A DNA stretch of 64,000 nucleotides from Streptomyces sp. NBC_01116 (lineage in GTDB: Bacteria; Actinomycetota; Actinomycetes; Streptomycetales; Streptomycetaceae): assembly GCF_041435495.1 (NCBI RefSeq), contig NZ_CP108644.1:2852001-2916000 (forward strand), written 5' to 3'. Shown piece by piece: positions 1 through 8,071 of the stretch. The notes beneath the pieces are model-generated. The model had not been told where the DNA came from, made no database searches, and saw nothing but the letters and a program-made list of their open reading frames with translations. How positions within the stretch are numbered: the stretch's first letter is position 1; the number at the start of each line of letters is the position of its first letter. Made by a program: the position numbers and the translations under genes.

Positions 1-1
1 G

Positions 2-307
2 ATCCAGTTCAAGATCGCCGACATGGAGATGCGCGCGCACATGGCCCGGGTGGGCTGGCGCGACGCGGCGTCGCGGCTGGTGGCGGGCGAACCGTTCAAG
101 AAGGAGGCGGCGATCGCGAAGCTGTACTCCTCGACGGTCGCGGTGGACAACGCCCGCGAGGCGACGCAGATCCACGGCGGCTACGGCTTCATGAACGAGT
201 ACCCGGTGGCGCGGATGTGGCGCGACTCGAAGATCCTGGAGATCGGCGAGGGGACGAGCGAGGTGCAGCGGATGCTGATCGCCCGGGAGTTGGGGCTTCC
301 GGGCTGA
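2..307 (+). CDS. Acyl-CoA dehydrogenase, C-terminal part (5'-truncated by window edge)
   Basis: The open frame enters from the left edge, so only the last 101 residues are visible. They match the C-terminal all-alpha domain of acyl-CoA dehydrogenases: the stretch around IHGGYGFMNEYPVARMWRD, followed by ILEIGEGTSEVQRMLIAREL, is the family's FAD- and substrate-contacting signature. The enzyme would oxidise acyl-CoA to trans-2-enoyl-CoA in the cytoplasm, passing electrons to an electron-transfer flavoprotein. Substrate chain length cannot be told from this part. A strong hairpin terminator follows the stop by 14 bp. Confidence 0.95.
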   Translation: MQFKIADMEMRAHMARVGWRDAASRLVAGEPFKKEAAIAKLYSSTVAVDNAREATQIHGGYGFMNEYPVARMWRDSKILEIGEGTSEVQRMLIARELGLPG

Positions 308-321
308 CGCTCCGATCGCCG

Positions 322-363
322 CCGCCCCGGCCGCCGTGGATGTGCCCACGGCGGCCGGGGCGG
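322..363 (+). terminator. Rho-independent-type hairpin after acyl-CoA dehydrogenase
   Basis: A perfect 18-bp inverted repeat (322-339 and 346-363) with a 6-nt loop lies just after the stop codon of the dehydrogenase and before the convergent hydrolase gene. There is no U-tract, which is usual in Streptomyces. It probably serves both strands. Confidence 0.8.
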
Positions 364-423
364 TCGTCCAGCCTGTCCCGGACAAGGGCGTCGGGGCCGG
401 CGAACGGCGGCCGGGGCCGGGGT

Positions 424-1119
424 TCACGAGCCGGCGGCTCCCGCCGCCTCCTCGATGAGGTCGGTGACCGGGCCGGGCTGCGAGGCGAGGGAGGCGTGAC
501 CAGCGTCCAGCTCGATCGTCCTGCGCGGCTGCATCCGTGCCGCCATGCGGCGCTCGTTGTCGGGGTGGATCATGCGGTCGGCGGCGGAGACCTGGTACCA
601 CGTGGGCTTGGACCGCCAGGCCGGGGCGGTGACGTTGTCGCCGAACGTCGAGGCCAGCGGCGCCTTCTGTGTCACCGCCATCACCAGGGCCTCCTCCTCG
701 GACAGGTCCTGGGCGAAGCTCTCGTGGAACTTGTCCTGCTTGATCCACAGGTAGCCGTCGGAGTCCGGGGCGAGGTTCTCGAAGGCGGCGGGCGGCTTCT
801 CCTGGCTGATCTGTCCGGGGCTCTCACCGGCGTCCGGGGCGAACGCGGCGATGTAGACGAGGCCGGTGACGTTCGGCAGGTCGCCGGCCTCCGTGATGAC
901 CGCACCGCCGTAGGAGTGGCCGACCAGGACCACCGGGCCGTCGATCTGCCGGACCATCTTGCGGGTGCGCTCGGCGTCCTCGGCCAGGGAGGTCAGCGGG
1001 TTCTCCACCGCGTGCAGGGAGCCGAAACCGCGGCGGTGCAGTTCGGTGATGACTCCGGCCCAGTGGGCGGCGCCGCCCCAGAAGCCGTGGACCAGGACGA
1101 TCGCGGGTTCGTCAGCCAT
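424..1119 (-). CDS. Alpha/beta hydrolase (esterase-like)
   Basis: A 231-residue alpha/beta hydrolase. The oxyanion-hole region LVHGFWGG lies near residue 10, the nucleophile elbow is GHSYGG (Ser) near residue 70, and the C-terminal ELDAGHAS supplies the catalytic His. There is no signal peptide, so it is probably cytoplasmic. The frame is open back to 1209, but the ATG at 1119 begins directly before the first beta strand as is usual for the family. The substrate is unknown; proteins of this type are often annotated as esterases or salicylate esterase-like hydrolases. It is monocistronic and convergent with the acyl-CoA dehydrogenase. Confidence 0.85.
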   Translation of the reverse strand: MADEPAIVLVHGFWGGAAHWAGVITELHRRGFGSLHAVENPLTSLAEDAERTRKMVRQIDGPVVLVGHSYGGAVITEAGDLPNVTGLVYIAAFAPDAGESPGQISQEKPPAAFENLAPDSDGYLWIKQDKFHESFAQDLSEEEALVMAVTQKAPLASTFGDNVTAPAWRSKPTWYQVSAADRMIHPDNERRMAARMQPRRTIELDAGHASLASQPGPVTDLIEEAAGAAGS

Positions 1120-1281
1120 CGGGCGGTGCCTTTCGAGGGGGGCGCGGCGGAAGCCGTTCCTCCCCAGCAGACGCCCGTCCGCCCGTCCTTGCATGCCGGG
1201 AGCCGTCATTCAGGTGGCCGCCCGGGGCCCGGTCAGGGTGGCGGCCCGGTCACGGTGGAGGACAGGGCCCGTCGGGCCGCC

Positions 1282-1824
1282 TCAGCGCCAGGCGTGCCGG
1301 ATCTTCAGCCGTCCGTAGCCCACCGCTCCCGAGAAGCGGATGCGCGGCGCTCCGGCGCGGGCCGGCTGCTGGGGCTTGTAGCGCAGGTCCTTCCAGCCGG
1401 TCGTCACTCCCTCGACCTCGACGGTCGCGTCGCGCGGCACGGTGATGCTCGCGTTGCCGGTGCCCAGGCTCAGCTCGATGTCGACGACCGGGCCCTCGAT
1501 GATCGCCCGGGACAGGTCCAGCCGCACCCGCCCGAAGGCGGACTCGACCTTGAGGACGCGGGGTACCCGCCATACGCCGCGCCGCTTGATCCGTCCGCCG
1601 GCGGCGGCGATCGTCGAGGTGGTGCCCGGGTCCTCCGCCGGGAGCTGGTCCAGGGCCGCCGCGAGTTCGCCGTGCGTCGTGGCGGCCAGCACCCGGCCGA
1701 GGCGCTCGTCCATCTCCTCGTGCGGGATGTGCTCGTCGGCGTACGCCTCGCGCACGCGCCGTACCGCGCTCTCGCGGTCGTCCTCGCTCACGCGCGAAGT
1801 GGCGTGCGGCTTGGGCGAGTTCAC
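1282..1824 (-). CDS. DUF1707 (SHOCT-like) domain protein
   Basis: 180 residues from a GTG start. Residues about 12-62 are a DUF1707 domain (actinobacterial SHOCT-like module, with EAYADEHIPHEEMDERL). The C-terminal half (about 85-180) resembles the LiaF-type beta-rich cell-wall-stress domain, with alternating short strands such as VRLDLSRAIIEG. No membrane segment is visible. The family is widespread in Streptomyces, and its role is unknown beyond presumed membrane or cell-envelope association. It stands alone on the minus strand. Confidence 0.8.
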   Translation of the reverse strand: MNSPKPHATSRVSEDDRESAVRRVREAYADEHIPHEEMDERLGRVLAATTHGELAAALDQLPAEDPGTTSTIAAAGGRIKRRGVWRVPRVLKVESAFGRVRLDLSRAIIEGPVVDIELSLGTGNASITVPRDATVEVEGVTTGWKDLRYKPQQPARAGAPRIRFSGAVGYGRLKIRHAWR

Positions 1825-1963
1825 CGCTTCACTCTAAGGGCTGACCCGCAATTCCCGGCCTCACGGACATGGCCGGGAAACCACCGCCCGGAGCCCGGGG
1901 CCGGGATCCTTGGCGAGGGGCGACGTCCTCGCCCTCCGCAGCGCCTACCGAGGGAGCAGACAC

Positions 1964-2356
1964 ATGAGTCGGTCCGGAAGATCCGCGGGCGCGTTACTGG
2001 CGGCGGTCATGGTGATGACGGCGGCCGGGTGCGGCGCCGACGGCGACCGTGGCGAGGGTGAGGCGTCCTGCGCATTCGAGGTCACCTACCAGGGGCGGAC
2101 CTATCGGGACGTCGCGAACGTGGAGTTCACGGTCACCGACAAGCTGGGCACCGCCACCCAGCCGCCCTGCGACGACACCGGCGGCGATGAGGAGACCGCG
2201 GAGAGGGCGACCCGGGAAAGCGCCTACGGAGTGAAGGGCCTGCCCCCTGGGACCGCCATCGCCGTGGGCAGTTCACCCGAGGACGCCGTGTTCGTCGTCT
2301 CCTACTCCGGCTCGACGCTCCCGCCCGCGATACGGGAACTGATCGACAGCCCGTGA
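1964..2356 (+). CDS. Small secreted lipoprotein of unknown function
   Basis: 130 residues. The ATG at 1964 is preceded by AGGGAGCAG, a good ribosome-binding site. The N-terminus is a lipoprotein signal peptide: RSGR, a hydrophobic stretch, then a lipobox MTAAGC with the lipidated Cys near residue 24. The mature part has two further cysteines that could form a disulphide, and no domain I recognise. It is predicted to be anchored to the outer face of the membrane. It ends eight bases before a bidirectional hairpin shared with the convergent hxlR-type gene. Confidence 0.75.
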   Translation: MSRSGRSAGALLAAVMVMTAAGCGADGDRGEGEASCAFEVTYQGRTYRDVANVEFTVTDKLGTATQPPCDDTGGDEETAERATRESAYGVKGLPPGTAIAVGSSPEDAVFVVSYSGSTLPPAIRELIDSP

Positions 2357-2364
2357 CGCGCCGT

Positions 2365-2388
2365 GGGGCCCGGACGCGTCCGGGCCCC
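2365..2388. terminator. Bidirectional palindromic terminator
   Basis: A perfect 24-bp palindrome (GGGGCCCGGACG and its complement) sits between the convergent lipoprotein and HxlR genes, within 10 bp of both stop codons. It is probably shared by the two transcripts. Confidence 0.75.
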
Positions 2389-2394
2389 GCGTGC

Positions 2395-2838
2395 TCAGGA
2401 GACCGGCACCTCGGCGTCCTTGCGGGAGTCGTAGTCGGAACGGGCCTTCGCGATCTCCTGCTGATGGGTCTCGGTCCAGTCGACCAGGGAACTGATCGTC
2501 GCGTGCAGCGTCGCCCCCAGTTCGGTGAGTTCGTACTCCACGCGGGGCGGTACGACGGGATAGACCGTGCGCCGCACCAGGCCGTCGCGCTCCAGCTGGC
2601 GCAGGGTCACCGTCAGCATGCGCTGACTGATGCCTTCGATCAGCCGGCGCAGCTCGGAGAAGCGCAGCGTGCGGCGTTCCAGGTGGGCGATGGCCAGGAG
2701 CGACCACTTGTCCGCGACGCGGTCGAGGATCTGCCGCACCTCGCATCCCTCGCGGACGTCCCACTGGCTGATGTCGTAGTCCTGACCGACTCCGGTATCC
2801 GCGCAGTTACTCGGTGACTTCGAAGTGCCTTCTTCCAT
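2395..2838 (-). CDS. HxlR-family winged-helix transcriptional regulator
   Basis: 147 residues, the usual length for the family. The HxlR pattern is clear: CEVRQILDRVADKWSLLAI near residues 32-50, RFSELRRLIEGISQRMLT (recognition region) near 60-80, then VPPRVEYELTELG for the wing and start of the last helix. HxlR proteins are dimeric MarR-like regulators, often sensing quinones, aldehydes or oxidants. It is divergent from the MFS exporter at 3013, with 174 bp between, so it most likely represses that transporter. A cysteine near residue 32 could be a redox sensor as in YodB/HypR, but that is inference. Confidence 0.9.
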   Translation of the reverse strand: MEEGTSKSPSNCADTGVGQDYDISQWDVREGCEVRQILDRVADKWSLLAIAHLERRTLRFSELRRLIEGISQRMLTVTLRQLERDGLVRRTVYPVVPPRVEYELTELGATLHATISSLVDWTETHQQEIAKARSDYDSRKDAEVPVS

Positions 2839-3012
2839 ACCTCCCCACGGTGCCGCAAGCTTCGAGTGGTTACAAGAGGGAACCGACCAGCACTTCGGTA
2901 ACTCGGTGCCGGTCCAGGCTGCTTGCGGCCTCCATCTGCCAACCCGGCTTTGACAGACCGCTGTTGCGGCACCTCGTCATGCCCGTTTCGTCCGCGCTCA
3001 AGGAGAAGCCCC

Positions 3013-4461
3013 ATGTCCCCATCACCGTCCCTTCCGAGATCGAGCAGTGACCGCATGACCGGCCGCGCCTGGGGCGTGCTGCTCGTCCTGTGCGGCGCGA
3101 TCTTCCTGGAGGGCATCGATGTGGCCATGCTCAACGTGGCCCTGCCCGCGATCCGCGAGGACCTGGACCTGTCCACCGGCACGCTCCAGTGGGTGATGAG
3201 CGCGTACGTCCTCGGCTACGGCGGCTTCATGCTGCTGGGCGGACGCGCGGCCGACCTGTTCGGCCGGCGGCGGATGTTCGTCCTCTGGCTCGTGGTGTTC
3301 CTGCTCTTCTCCGGTCTGGGCGGGCTGGCCACCGAGGGCTGGATGCTGATCGTCGCCCGCTTCGTCACCGGAGTCGCCGCGGCCTTCATGACACCGGCCG
3401 GCCTGTCGATCATCACCACCGGCTTCCCGGAGGGTCCGCAGCGCGACAGGGCCCTGCTCTTCTACGCGGGCACCGCCGCCGGGGGCTTCTCGATCGGCCT
3501 GGTCGTCGGCGGGCTGCTCTCCGCCATCGACTGGCGCTGGGTGTTCTTCGTCCCGGTCGTCCTCTCGTTCGGCATCCTTCTCGCCGCGCTCGCCCTCATC
3601 CCCGCCTCGCCCCGCCCGGAGCGCGCCGGGCAGGGCGTCGACCTGGCCGGAGCGGTCACCGTCACCGCCGGGATCCTGCTGCTCGTCTTCGGCGTCGAAC
3701 GGGCCACGCACGTCCCGGCCGGCTGGACCGTCGGCACGATCGGCGCGGCCCTGCTCCTCTTCCTCGCGTTCGTCCTGATCGAGCGCGCCTCGTCGTCACC
3801 GCTGGTGCGCCTGGGCATCTTCCGCAGCGGTGCGCTGGTCCGCGCCAATGTGTCGGGGCTGCTGTTCGCCGCGGGGTTCTTCGGCTTCCAGTTCATCGCC
3901 GTCCTCTACCTCCAGGAACTGCGCGGCTGGTCGTCCCTGCAGACCAGCTTCGCGCTGATCGTGATCGGGGTGGACGCGGTCCTCTCGCCGCTCCTCACCC
4001 CGAAGCTGGTGGCCCGGTTCGGCAACGCCCGGGTCATCTTCGGCGGGCTGCTCCTGGCGTCCCTGTCGTACGCCCTGTTCCTGCCGGTCGCGGCGGACTG
4101 GACGTACGCGGCGATGTTCCCGGGCCTGCTCCTGCTGGGCGTGGCCTTCTCCCTGGTCTACGGGCCGCTCACCATCGTGGCCACCGACGGCATCGCCGAG
4201 GAGGAGCAGGGCGTGGCGGGCGGGCTGCTCTACACGTCCTTCCAGTTCGGGGCCGCGCTGGGGCTGTCGGCGGTGGCCGCCGTCAACATCGCCGCCACGG
4301 ACGGCACTTCCTCCGCCGCCCTGCTCGACGGGTACCGGGCGGCCCTGGTCGTCCCGCTGGCCGCCGCCCTGACCGCCGCCGCCGTCAGCGCGCCCGGTCT
4401 CCGCGCCCGGCGTGCGGCGGCGACGGGCGGCGTCGAGCGGCCCGCCACGATCGGAGTCTGA
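3013..4461 (+). CDS. MFS drug-efflux transporter, DHA2 (14-TM) type
   Basis: 482 residues. The ATG at 3013 has AGGAGAAG upstream. About 14 hydrophobic segments fit the DHA2 proton-antiporter group. Motif A (GGRAADLFGRRRMF, loop 2-3) and the N-terminal LEGIDVAMLNVALPAI segment typical of EmrB/QacA-like exporters are present. It would export a toxic compound or antibiotic using the proton gradient; the substrate cannot be told. The divergent HxlR-type gene is the likely regulator. A long hairpin at 4485-4520 ends the transcript. Confidence 0.9.
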   Translation: MSPSPSLPRSSSDRMTGRAWGVLLVLCGAIFLEGIDVAMLNVALPAIREDLDLSTGTLQWVMSAYVLGYGGFMLLGGRAADLFGRRRMFVLWLVVFLLFSGLGGLATEGWMLIVARFVTGVAAAFMTPAGLSIITTGFPEGPQRDRALLFYAGTAAGGFSIGLVVGGLLSAIDWRWVFFVPVVLSFGILLAALALIPASPRPERAGQGVDLAGAVTVTAGILLLVFGVERATHVPAGWTVGTIGAALLLFLAFVLIERASSSPLVRLGIFRSGALVRANVSGLLFAAGFFGFQFIAVLYLQELRGWSSLQTSFALIVIGVDAVLSPLLTPKLVARFGNARVIFGGLLLASLSYALFLPVAADWTYAAMFPGLLLLGVAFSLVYGPLTIVATDGIAEEEQGVAGGLLYTSFQFGAALGLSAVAAVNIAATDGTSSAALLDGYRAALVVPLAAALTAAAVSAPGLRARRAAATGGVERPATIGV

Positions 4462-4484
4462 GGACGCCGGCGGGAGATACGGCC

Positions 4485-4520
4485 GCGGGGTGCGGGCGGG
4501 ACCACCCGCCCGCACCCCGC
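4485..4520 (+). terminator. Hairpin terminator after MFS gene
   Basis: A perfect 16-bp inverted repeat with an ACCA loop lies 24 bp after the MFS stop codon. Confidence 0.85.
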
Positions 4521-4595
4521 AGCCGTACGCCGGCATCTCCGCACCGCCCCGTACCGGGTTCGACACCCCGCGCGCGGGTCCGGCAGAGTCTCCTC

Positions 4596-5246
4596 ATGGA
4601 TCTCACGCACCACCAGCACTGGCCCCTCTACGGGCTCCGCCTGCGCACTCCGCGCCTCGAACTGCGGCTGCCCGGCCTCGGACTCCTGGACGAACTGTCC
4701 TCGGCGGCGGCGCACGGGGTGCACGACCCGGACCGTATGCCGTTCAGCGTGCCGTGGACCGACGGGACCCCGGACGAGGTGGGGCGGGCGGCCTTCCAGC
4801 ACCTGCTGGGGACCGTGGCCGGCTGGTCCGCGCAGGACTGGACGCTCGGTCTGGCCGTCCTCCACGAGGGGAAGGCCATCGGGCGGCAGGACCTGATGGG
4901 CCGGCGGTTCGGGGTGCGGCGGGAGGCGGAGACCGGATCGTGGCTCGGGCTCCCGTACCAGGGGCAGGGGTTCGGTACGGAGATGCGCGCCGCCGTCCTC
5001 CACCTCGCGTTCGCCGGGCTCGGCGCGCGGTACGCGGTCTCCGCCGCCATGACCGACAACCCCGGTTCGCTCGGGGTCTCGCGTCGGCTCGGGTACACGG
5101 ACGACGGCCTGCAGACGGAGGTCGTACGCGGGGTTCCCGTCGACCTGCGGCGGCTGCGGCTGGACCGGGCACGGTGGGAGGCGCACCGGCGCGTGGACGT
5201 GTCGGTGGAGGGGCTCGACGCCTGCCGGGCGCAGTTCGGGATCTGA
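4596..5246 (+). CDS. GNAT-family N-acetyltransferase (RimJ/RimL-like)
   Basis: 216 residues. It carries the acetyl-CoA pyrophosphate-loop motif YQGQGFGTEMRAAVL near residues 122-136 and the later NPGSLGVSRRLGYTDDG segment typical of the RimJ/RimL/Acetyltransf_3 group that acetylates protein N-termini or small amines. The start at 4596 is the first ATG after the terminator and gives the usual N-terminus (LRTPRLELRLP). No operon partner is seen, and the acceptor is unknown. Confidence 0.85.
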   Translation: MDLTHHQHWPLYGLRLRTPRLELRLPGLGLLDELSSAAAHGVHDPDRMPFSVPWTDGTPDEVGRAAFQHLLGTVAGWSAQDWTLGLAVLHEGKAIGRQDLMGRRFGVRREAETGSWLGLPYQGQGFGTEMRAAVLHLAFAGLGARYAVSAAMTDNPGSLGVSRRLGYTDDGLQTEVVRGVPVDLRRLRLDRARWEAHRRVDVSVEGLDACRAQFGI

Positions 5247-5369
5247 ACCGGCGATTTCCGCTTCCCGGCACACAACCCTTCGACCCCGGTAAGGGTCTTC
5301 GGTGTGTCGTCGGCAGCCGGCCGTGCCCGTGGCGGACACGGCCCTCGAACGCAGGAGCAGCAGCCCTTC

Positions 5370-6791
5370 ATGACCGAGACCTCTCCCCTTCCCCGCGCCT
5401 CCCGCATGCGCCTTCCCCGCCTCCGTGCGGCGTCGGTCGCCGCGGGCGTCGTGCTGGCCGCCTGCCCGGCCCCGCTTCTGCTGGCCGGTCCGGCGTCGGC
5501 CGCCGCCGCCAAGCACTACGACGACTTCAACGGGGACGGCTACCCCGACCTGGCCGTGCCGTACATGTACAACGGCGTCGACGACGGCACGCTCTCCTTC
5601 TCGGGCGGCGCGGTGCTCGTCACCTTCGGCGGGCCGAAGGGGCTGACCACGAAGAAGCAGCTCGTCCACCAGGACTCGCCGGGGGTTCCCGGGGCCGGGG
5701 AGGAGAACGACCAGTTCGGCGCGGCGCTGGCCGGTGCGGACCTGGACCGGGACGGATACGCGGACCTCGTCGTGGGCAACCCCAGCGAGGAGTCCGGCAC
5801 GACCCCCGTGGGCTCGGTCACCGTCGTCTGGGGCTCGGCCAAGGGGCTCAAGGGCGGAACGGCCCTGCCCCGCAAGGGCGGTGGGGCGTACGGCGCGTTC
5901 GGCAGGGACATCGCGACCGGCGACTTCAACGGGGACGGACGGCCCGACGTCGCGACCGTCAACGCCGGTGACGTCCTGCTGTACCGGGGCGGGTTCACCA
6001 AGTCCGGCGGCCTCGGGAAGGTCACCGCGTACGACCGGTCGGGGCAGGGCTGGTACGCCGACAGCCTGGCGGCCGGGAAGGTCACGGGTGACGGGAAGAC
6101 CGACCTGGTCGCCGTCGGGGTGCGGGGCACCGGCAGCACGTTCCGGACCGAGGCGTGGTTCCTGAAGGGCGCCGCCGCCGGTCTCTCCTCCGGCCCGGCC
6201 AAGGTCATCGACGGCAAGAACCAGCTCGACGCGGTCATCGGCGACTTCGACCGGAACGGTTACGGCGACATCGCCGTCGGCAATCCGTACACGAGCGGCG
6301 GCCGGGGCTCGGTCACCCTCTGGTACGGGGCCTCGGCCGGGCCGGGTTCGCGGAGCGTCACGTTCAGCCAGTCGACGGCCGGGATCGCGGGGGCCTCGGA
6401 GGCGGACGACGAGTTCGGCGCTTCACTGGCCGCGGGGGACGCCGACGGGGACGGATACGCGGACCTGGCGGTCGGCGTACCGGGCGAGACGGCGGGGAAG
6501 AAGCGCGCGGCCGGCGCGGCGTACGTGTTCCGCGGCGGATCGGGCGGGCTGAAGGGGTCGCGTTCGGCCGTGTTCGACAAGACTCTGCCCGGCGTGGCCG
6601 GAGGCACGGTGGCCCACGACTACTTCGGTTACGACCTGCGGCTGCGGGACCTCGACCGGAACGGGCGCGCCGATCTGGCGGTCGCGGTGCCGGGCGAGAA
6701 CACGGTGCGGATCCTGCCCGGGGCCAAGGGCGGCGTGACGGGGGCCGGTTCGGCCGTCCTGCGGGAGACCGGGGCGGATCTGCCGGAGTAG
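5370..6791 (+). CDS. Secreted FG-GAP (integrin-alpha-like) beta-propeller protein
   Basis: 473 residues. A signal peptide covers about residues 1-48 (basic start, long hydrophobic core, AGPASAAA cleavage region). The rest holds seven repeats ending in calcium-binding loops of the DxDxDGxxD type: DFNGDGYPD, DLDRDGYAD, DFNGDGRPD, a degenerate VTGDGKTD, DFDRNGYGD, DADGDGYAD and DLDRNGRAD. Seven units fit a complete seven-bladed propeller like the integrin alpha head. It is probably extracellular and calcium-stabilised. There is no catalytic domain, so it may bind a surface or polymer. The ATG at 5370 follows GCAGGAGCAG. Confidence 0.88.
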   Translation: MTETSPLPRASRMRLPRLRAASVAAGVVLAACPAPLLLAGPASAAAAKHYDDFNGDGYPDLAVPYMYNGVDDGTLSFSGGAVLVTFGGPKGLTTKKQLVHQDSPGVPGAGEENDQFGAALAGADLDRDGYADLVVGNPSEESGTTPVGSVTVVWGSAKGLKGGTALPRKGGGAYGAFGRDIATGDFNGDGRPDVATVNAGDVLLYRGGFTKSGGLGKVTAYDRSGQGWYADSLAAGKVTGDGKTDLVAVGVRGTGSTFRTEAWFLKGAAAGLSSGPAKVIDGKNQLDAVIGDFDRNGYGDIAVGNPYTSGGRGSVTLWYGASAGPGSRSVTFSQSTAGIAGASEADDEFGASLAAGDADGDGYADLAVGVPGETAGKKRAAGAAYVFRGGSGGLKGSRSAVFDKTLPGVAGGTVAHDYFGYDLRLRDLDRNGRADLAVAVPGENTVRILPGAKGGVTGAGSAVLRETGADLPE

Positions 6792-6820
6792 TCGCGGGCG
6801 TCACACACCCCCCAATCAAG

Positions 6821-6839
6821 CAAGGGTAGGCTAACCTTC
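6821..6839. promoter_or_regulatory. Iron box (DmdR/IdeR operator) upstream of desF-like gene
   Basis: The core AGGCTAACCT matches the centre of the actinobacterial iron box. 14 of 19 positions agree with the palindromic consensus TTAGGTTAGGCTAACCTAA. It lies about 70 bp before the siderophore reductase start, so that gene should be repressed by iron-loaded DmdR-type regulator. Confidence 0.8.
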
Positions 6840-6910
6840 CTTCGGATCACCCCAGCCGGAGCGCCGGGCCCGTCCGCCCGGCGCTCCGGCCCGTCCCGGA
6901 GGAGCCCCCG

Positions 6911-7813
6911 TTGACGCCGACGACCGCCACCGCCCCCGAAGTCGCCCCGTTCCGGTTCTTCGAGATGACCGTTCTGCGGACCAGGCGGCTGGGCCCCTCC
7001 ATCCTGCGGATCACGCTCGGCGGACCGGGAGCCGAGGGGTTCAGCGGCGGGGGCCGCGACCAGAGCCTGTCGGTCCTGCTGCCCCGCCCGGGACAGAGCG
7101 AGGCGGTGGTCCCGGCGGGCGGGATCGGGGCGCGGCGGGAGAGAGGGCGGGCGCTGCCCGAGGACGAACGGGCGGTGACGCGTTCGTACGCCGTACGGGC
7201 CCAGCGGCTGCGGGCGGACGGCTCCACCGAGGTCGACGTCGACGTCGTGCTGCACGCCGTCGGCGGCCCCGGCTGCCGCTGGGCGCTGACGGCCTCCCCC
7301 GGCGACCGGCTCACCGTGCTGGGCCCCGCCGCCGCGGACAACGCCGCCGTACGCTTCAGGCCGCCCGCCGACACCGACTGGGTGCTGATCCGGGCCGACG
7401 AGACCGCCCTGCCCGCCGCGGCCGCCGCCCTGGCGTGGCTGCCCGCGGGGCTGCCGGCCCGGGTCTGGCTGGAGGTCCCGTGCACCGAGGACCGGCAGGC
7501 GCTGAACACCGCGGCGAAGGCCCGGATCAGCTGGCTCGTCCGGAACGAGGGGGCCGCCTGCGGCGTGGAGACCGTACGCGCCGCCGCGCTGCCCGGGGGC
7601 ACGCCGTACGCGTGGATCGCGGGCGAGGCGTCCGGGGTGCGGGCGCTGCGCCACCACCTCGTCCACGAGCGGGGCTTCGACCGCGCGCGGGTGACCTCCT
7701 CCGCGTACTGGCGGCGCGGACTCCCCGAGGAGCAGTTGCGGAGGGCGGAAGCGGAAGCCGCCGCCGGCGCCGGAAGCGGCGGTCCCGAAGAACCCACGGG
7801 AAAGAAGTCGTGA
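6911..7813 (+). CDS. desF: Siderophore-interacting protein, probable ferrioxamine reductase
   Basis: 300 residues. The start is TTG, placed 6 nt after GGAGGAG. It belongs to the siderophore-interacting/ViuB family of FAD-dependent ferric-siderophore reductases: an N-terminal FAD-binding barrel with the VTRSYAVRAQRL motif (RxYxxR-like, near residues 88-100), then an NAD(P)H-binding half ending in the conserved AWIAGEASGVRALRHHL and SSAYWRRG. It would release iron from ferrioxamine in the cytoplasm. Its own iron box at 6821 and its position before desA match desF of other Streptomyces. The symbol is given by synteny; an unrelated ViuB-like role cannot be excluded. Confidence 0.85.
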   Translation: MTPTTATAPEVAPFRFFEMTVLRTRRLGPSILRITLGGPGAEGFSGGGRDQSLSVLLPRPGQSEAVVPAGGIGARRERGRALPEDERAVTRSYAVRAQRLRADGSTEVDVDVVLHAVGGPGCRWALTASPGDRLTVLGPAAADNAAVRFRPPADTDWVLIRADETALPAAAAALAWLPAGLPARVWLEVPCTEDRQALNTAAKARISWLVRNEGAACGVETVRAAALPGGTPYAWIAGEASGVRALRHHLVHERGFDRARVTSSAYWRRGLPEEQLRRAEAEAAAGAGSGGPEEPTGKKS

Positions 7814-7975
7814 GCTACTGACATCCTCGGCGCGGTCCGACGTCGGAGCCCGTCCGAGGTTCACCCTTTCCGGTGGGCGTCCGGGAACGCCGCCGACGGG
7901 GGAAGGGGCAGAGGAAGGGGAGGAGAGGGGGACAAGTGGTGCACCCCGGGGGCGGGGGAAACGATCGACTCGGAG

Positions 7976-7994
7976 TTAGGTTAGGCTCACCTTA
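7976..7994. promoter_or_regulatory. Iron box (DmdR operator) upstream of desABCD
   Basis: TTAGGTTAGGCTCACCTTA differs in one position from the DmdR1 iron-box consensus known for Streptomyces des genes (TTAGGTTAGGCTCACCTAA). It lies about 78 bp before desA and should silence the operon when iron is plentiful. Confidence 0.95.
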
Positions 7995-8071
7995 CTTCGG
8001 CATCGCGCCCTCGTCCCCCCTTCCTGCCCGGAGGGCCGCGATGAAGTTCCCCTCACCCGGGAGGACCCTCC

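Noticed and set aside
2890-2909. Possible HxlR operator (GCAC...GTGC) between the HxlR and MFS genes
   Set aside because: Only 6 of 10 positions pair, too weak to call without comparison to other species.
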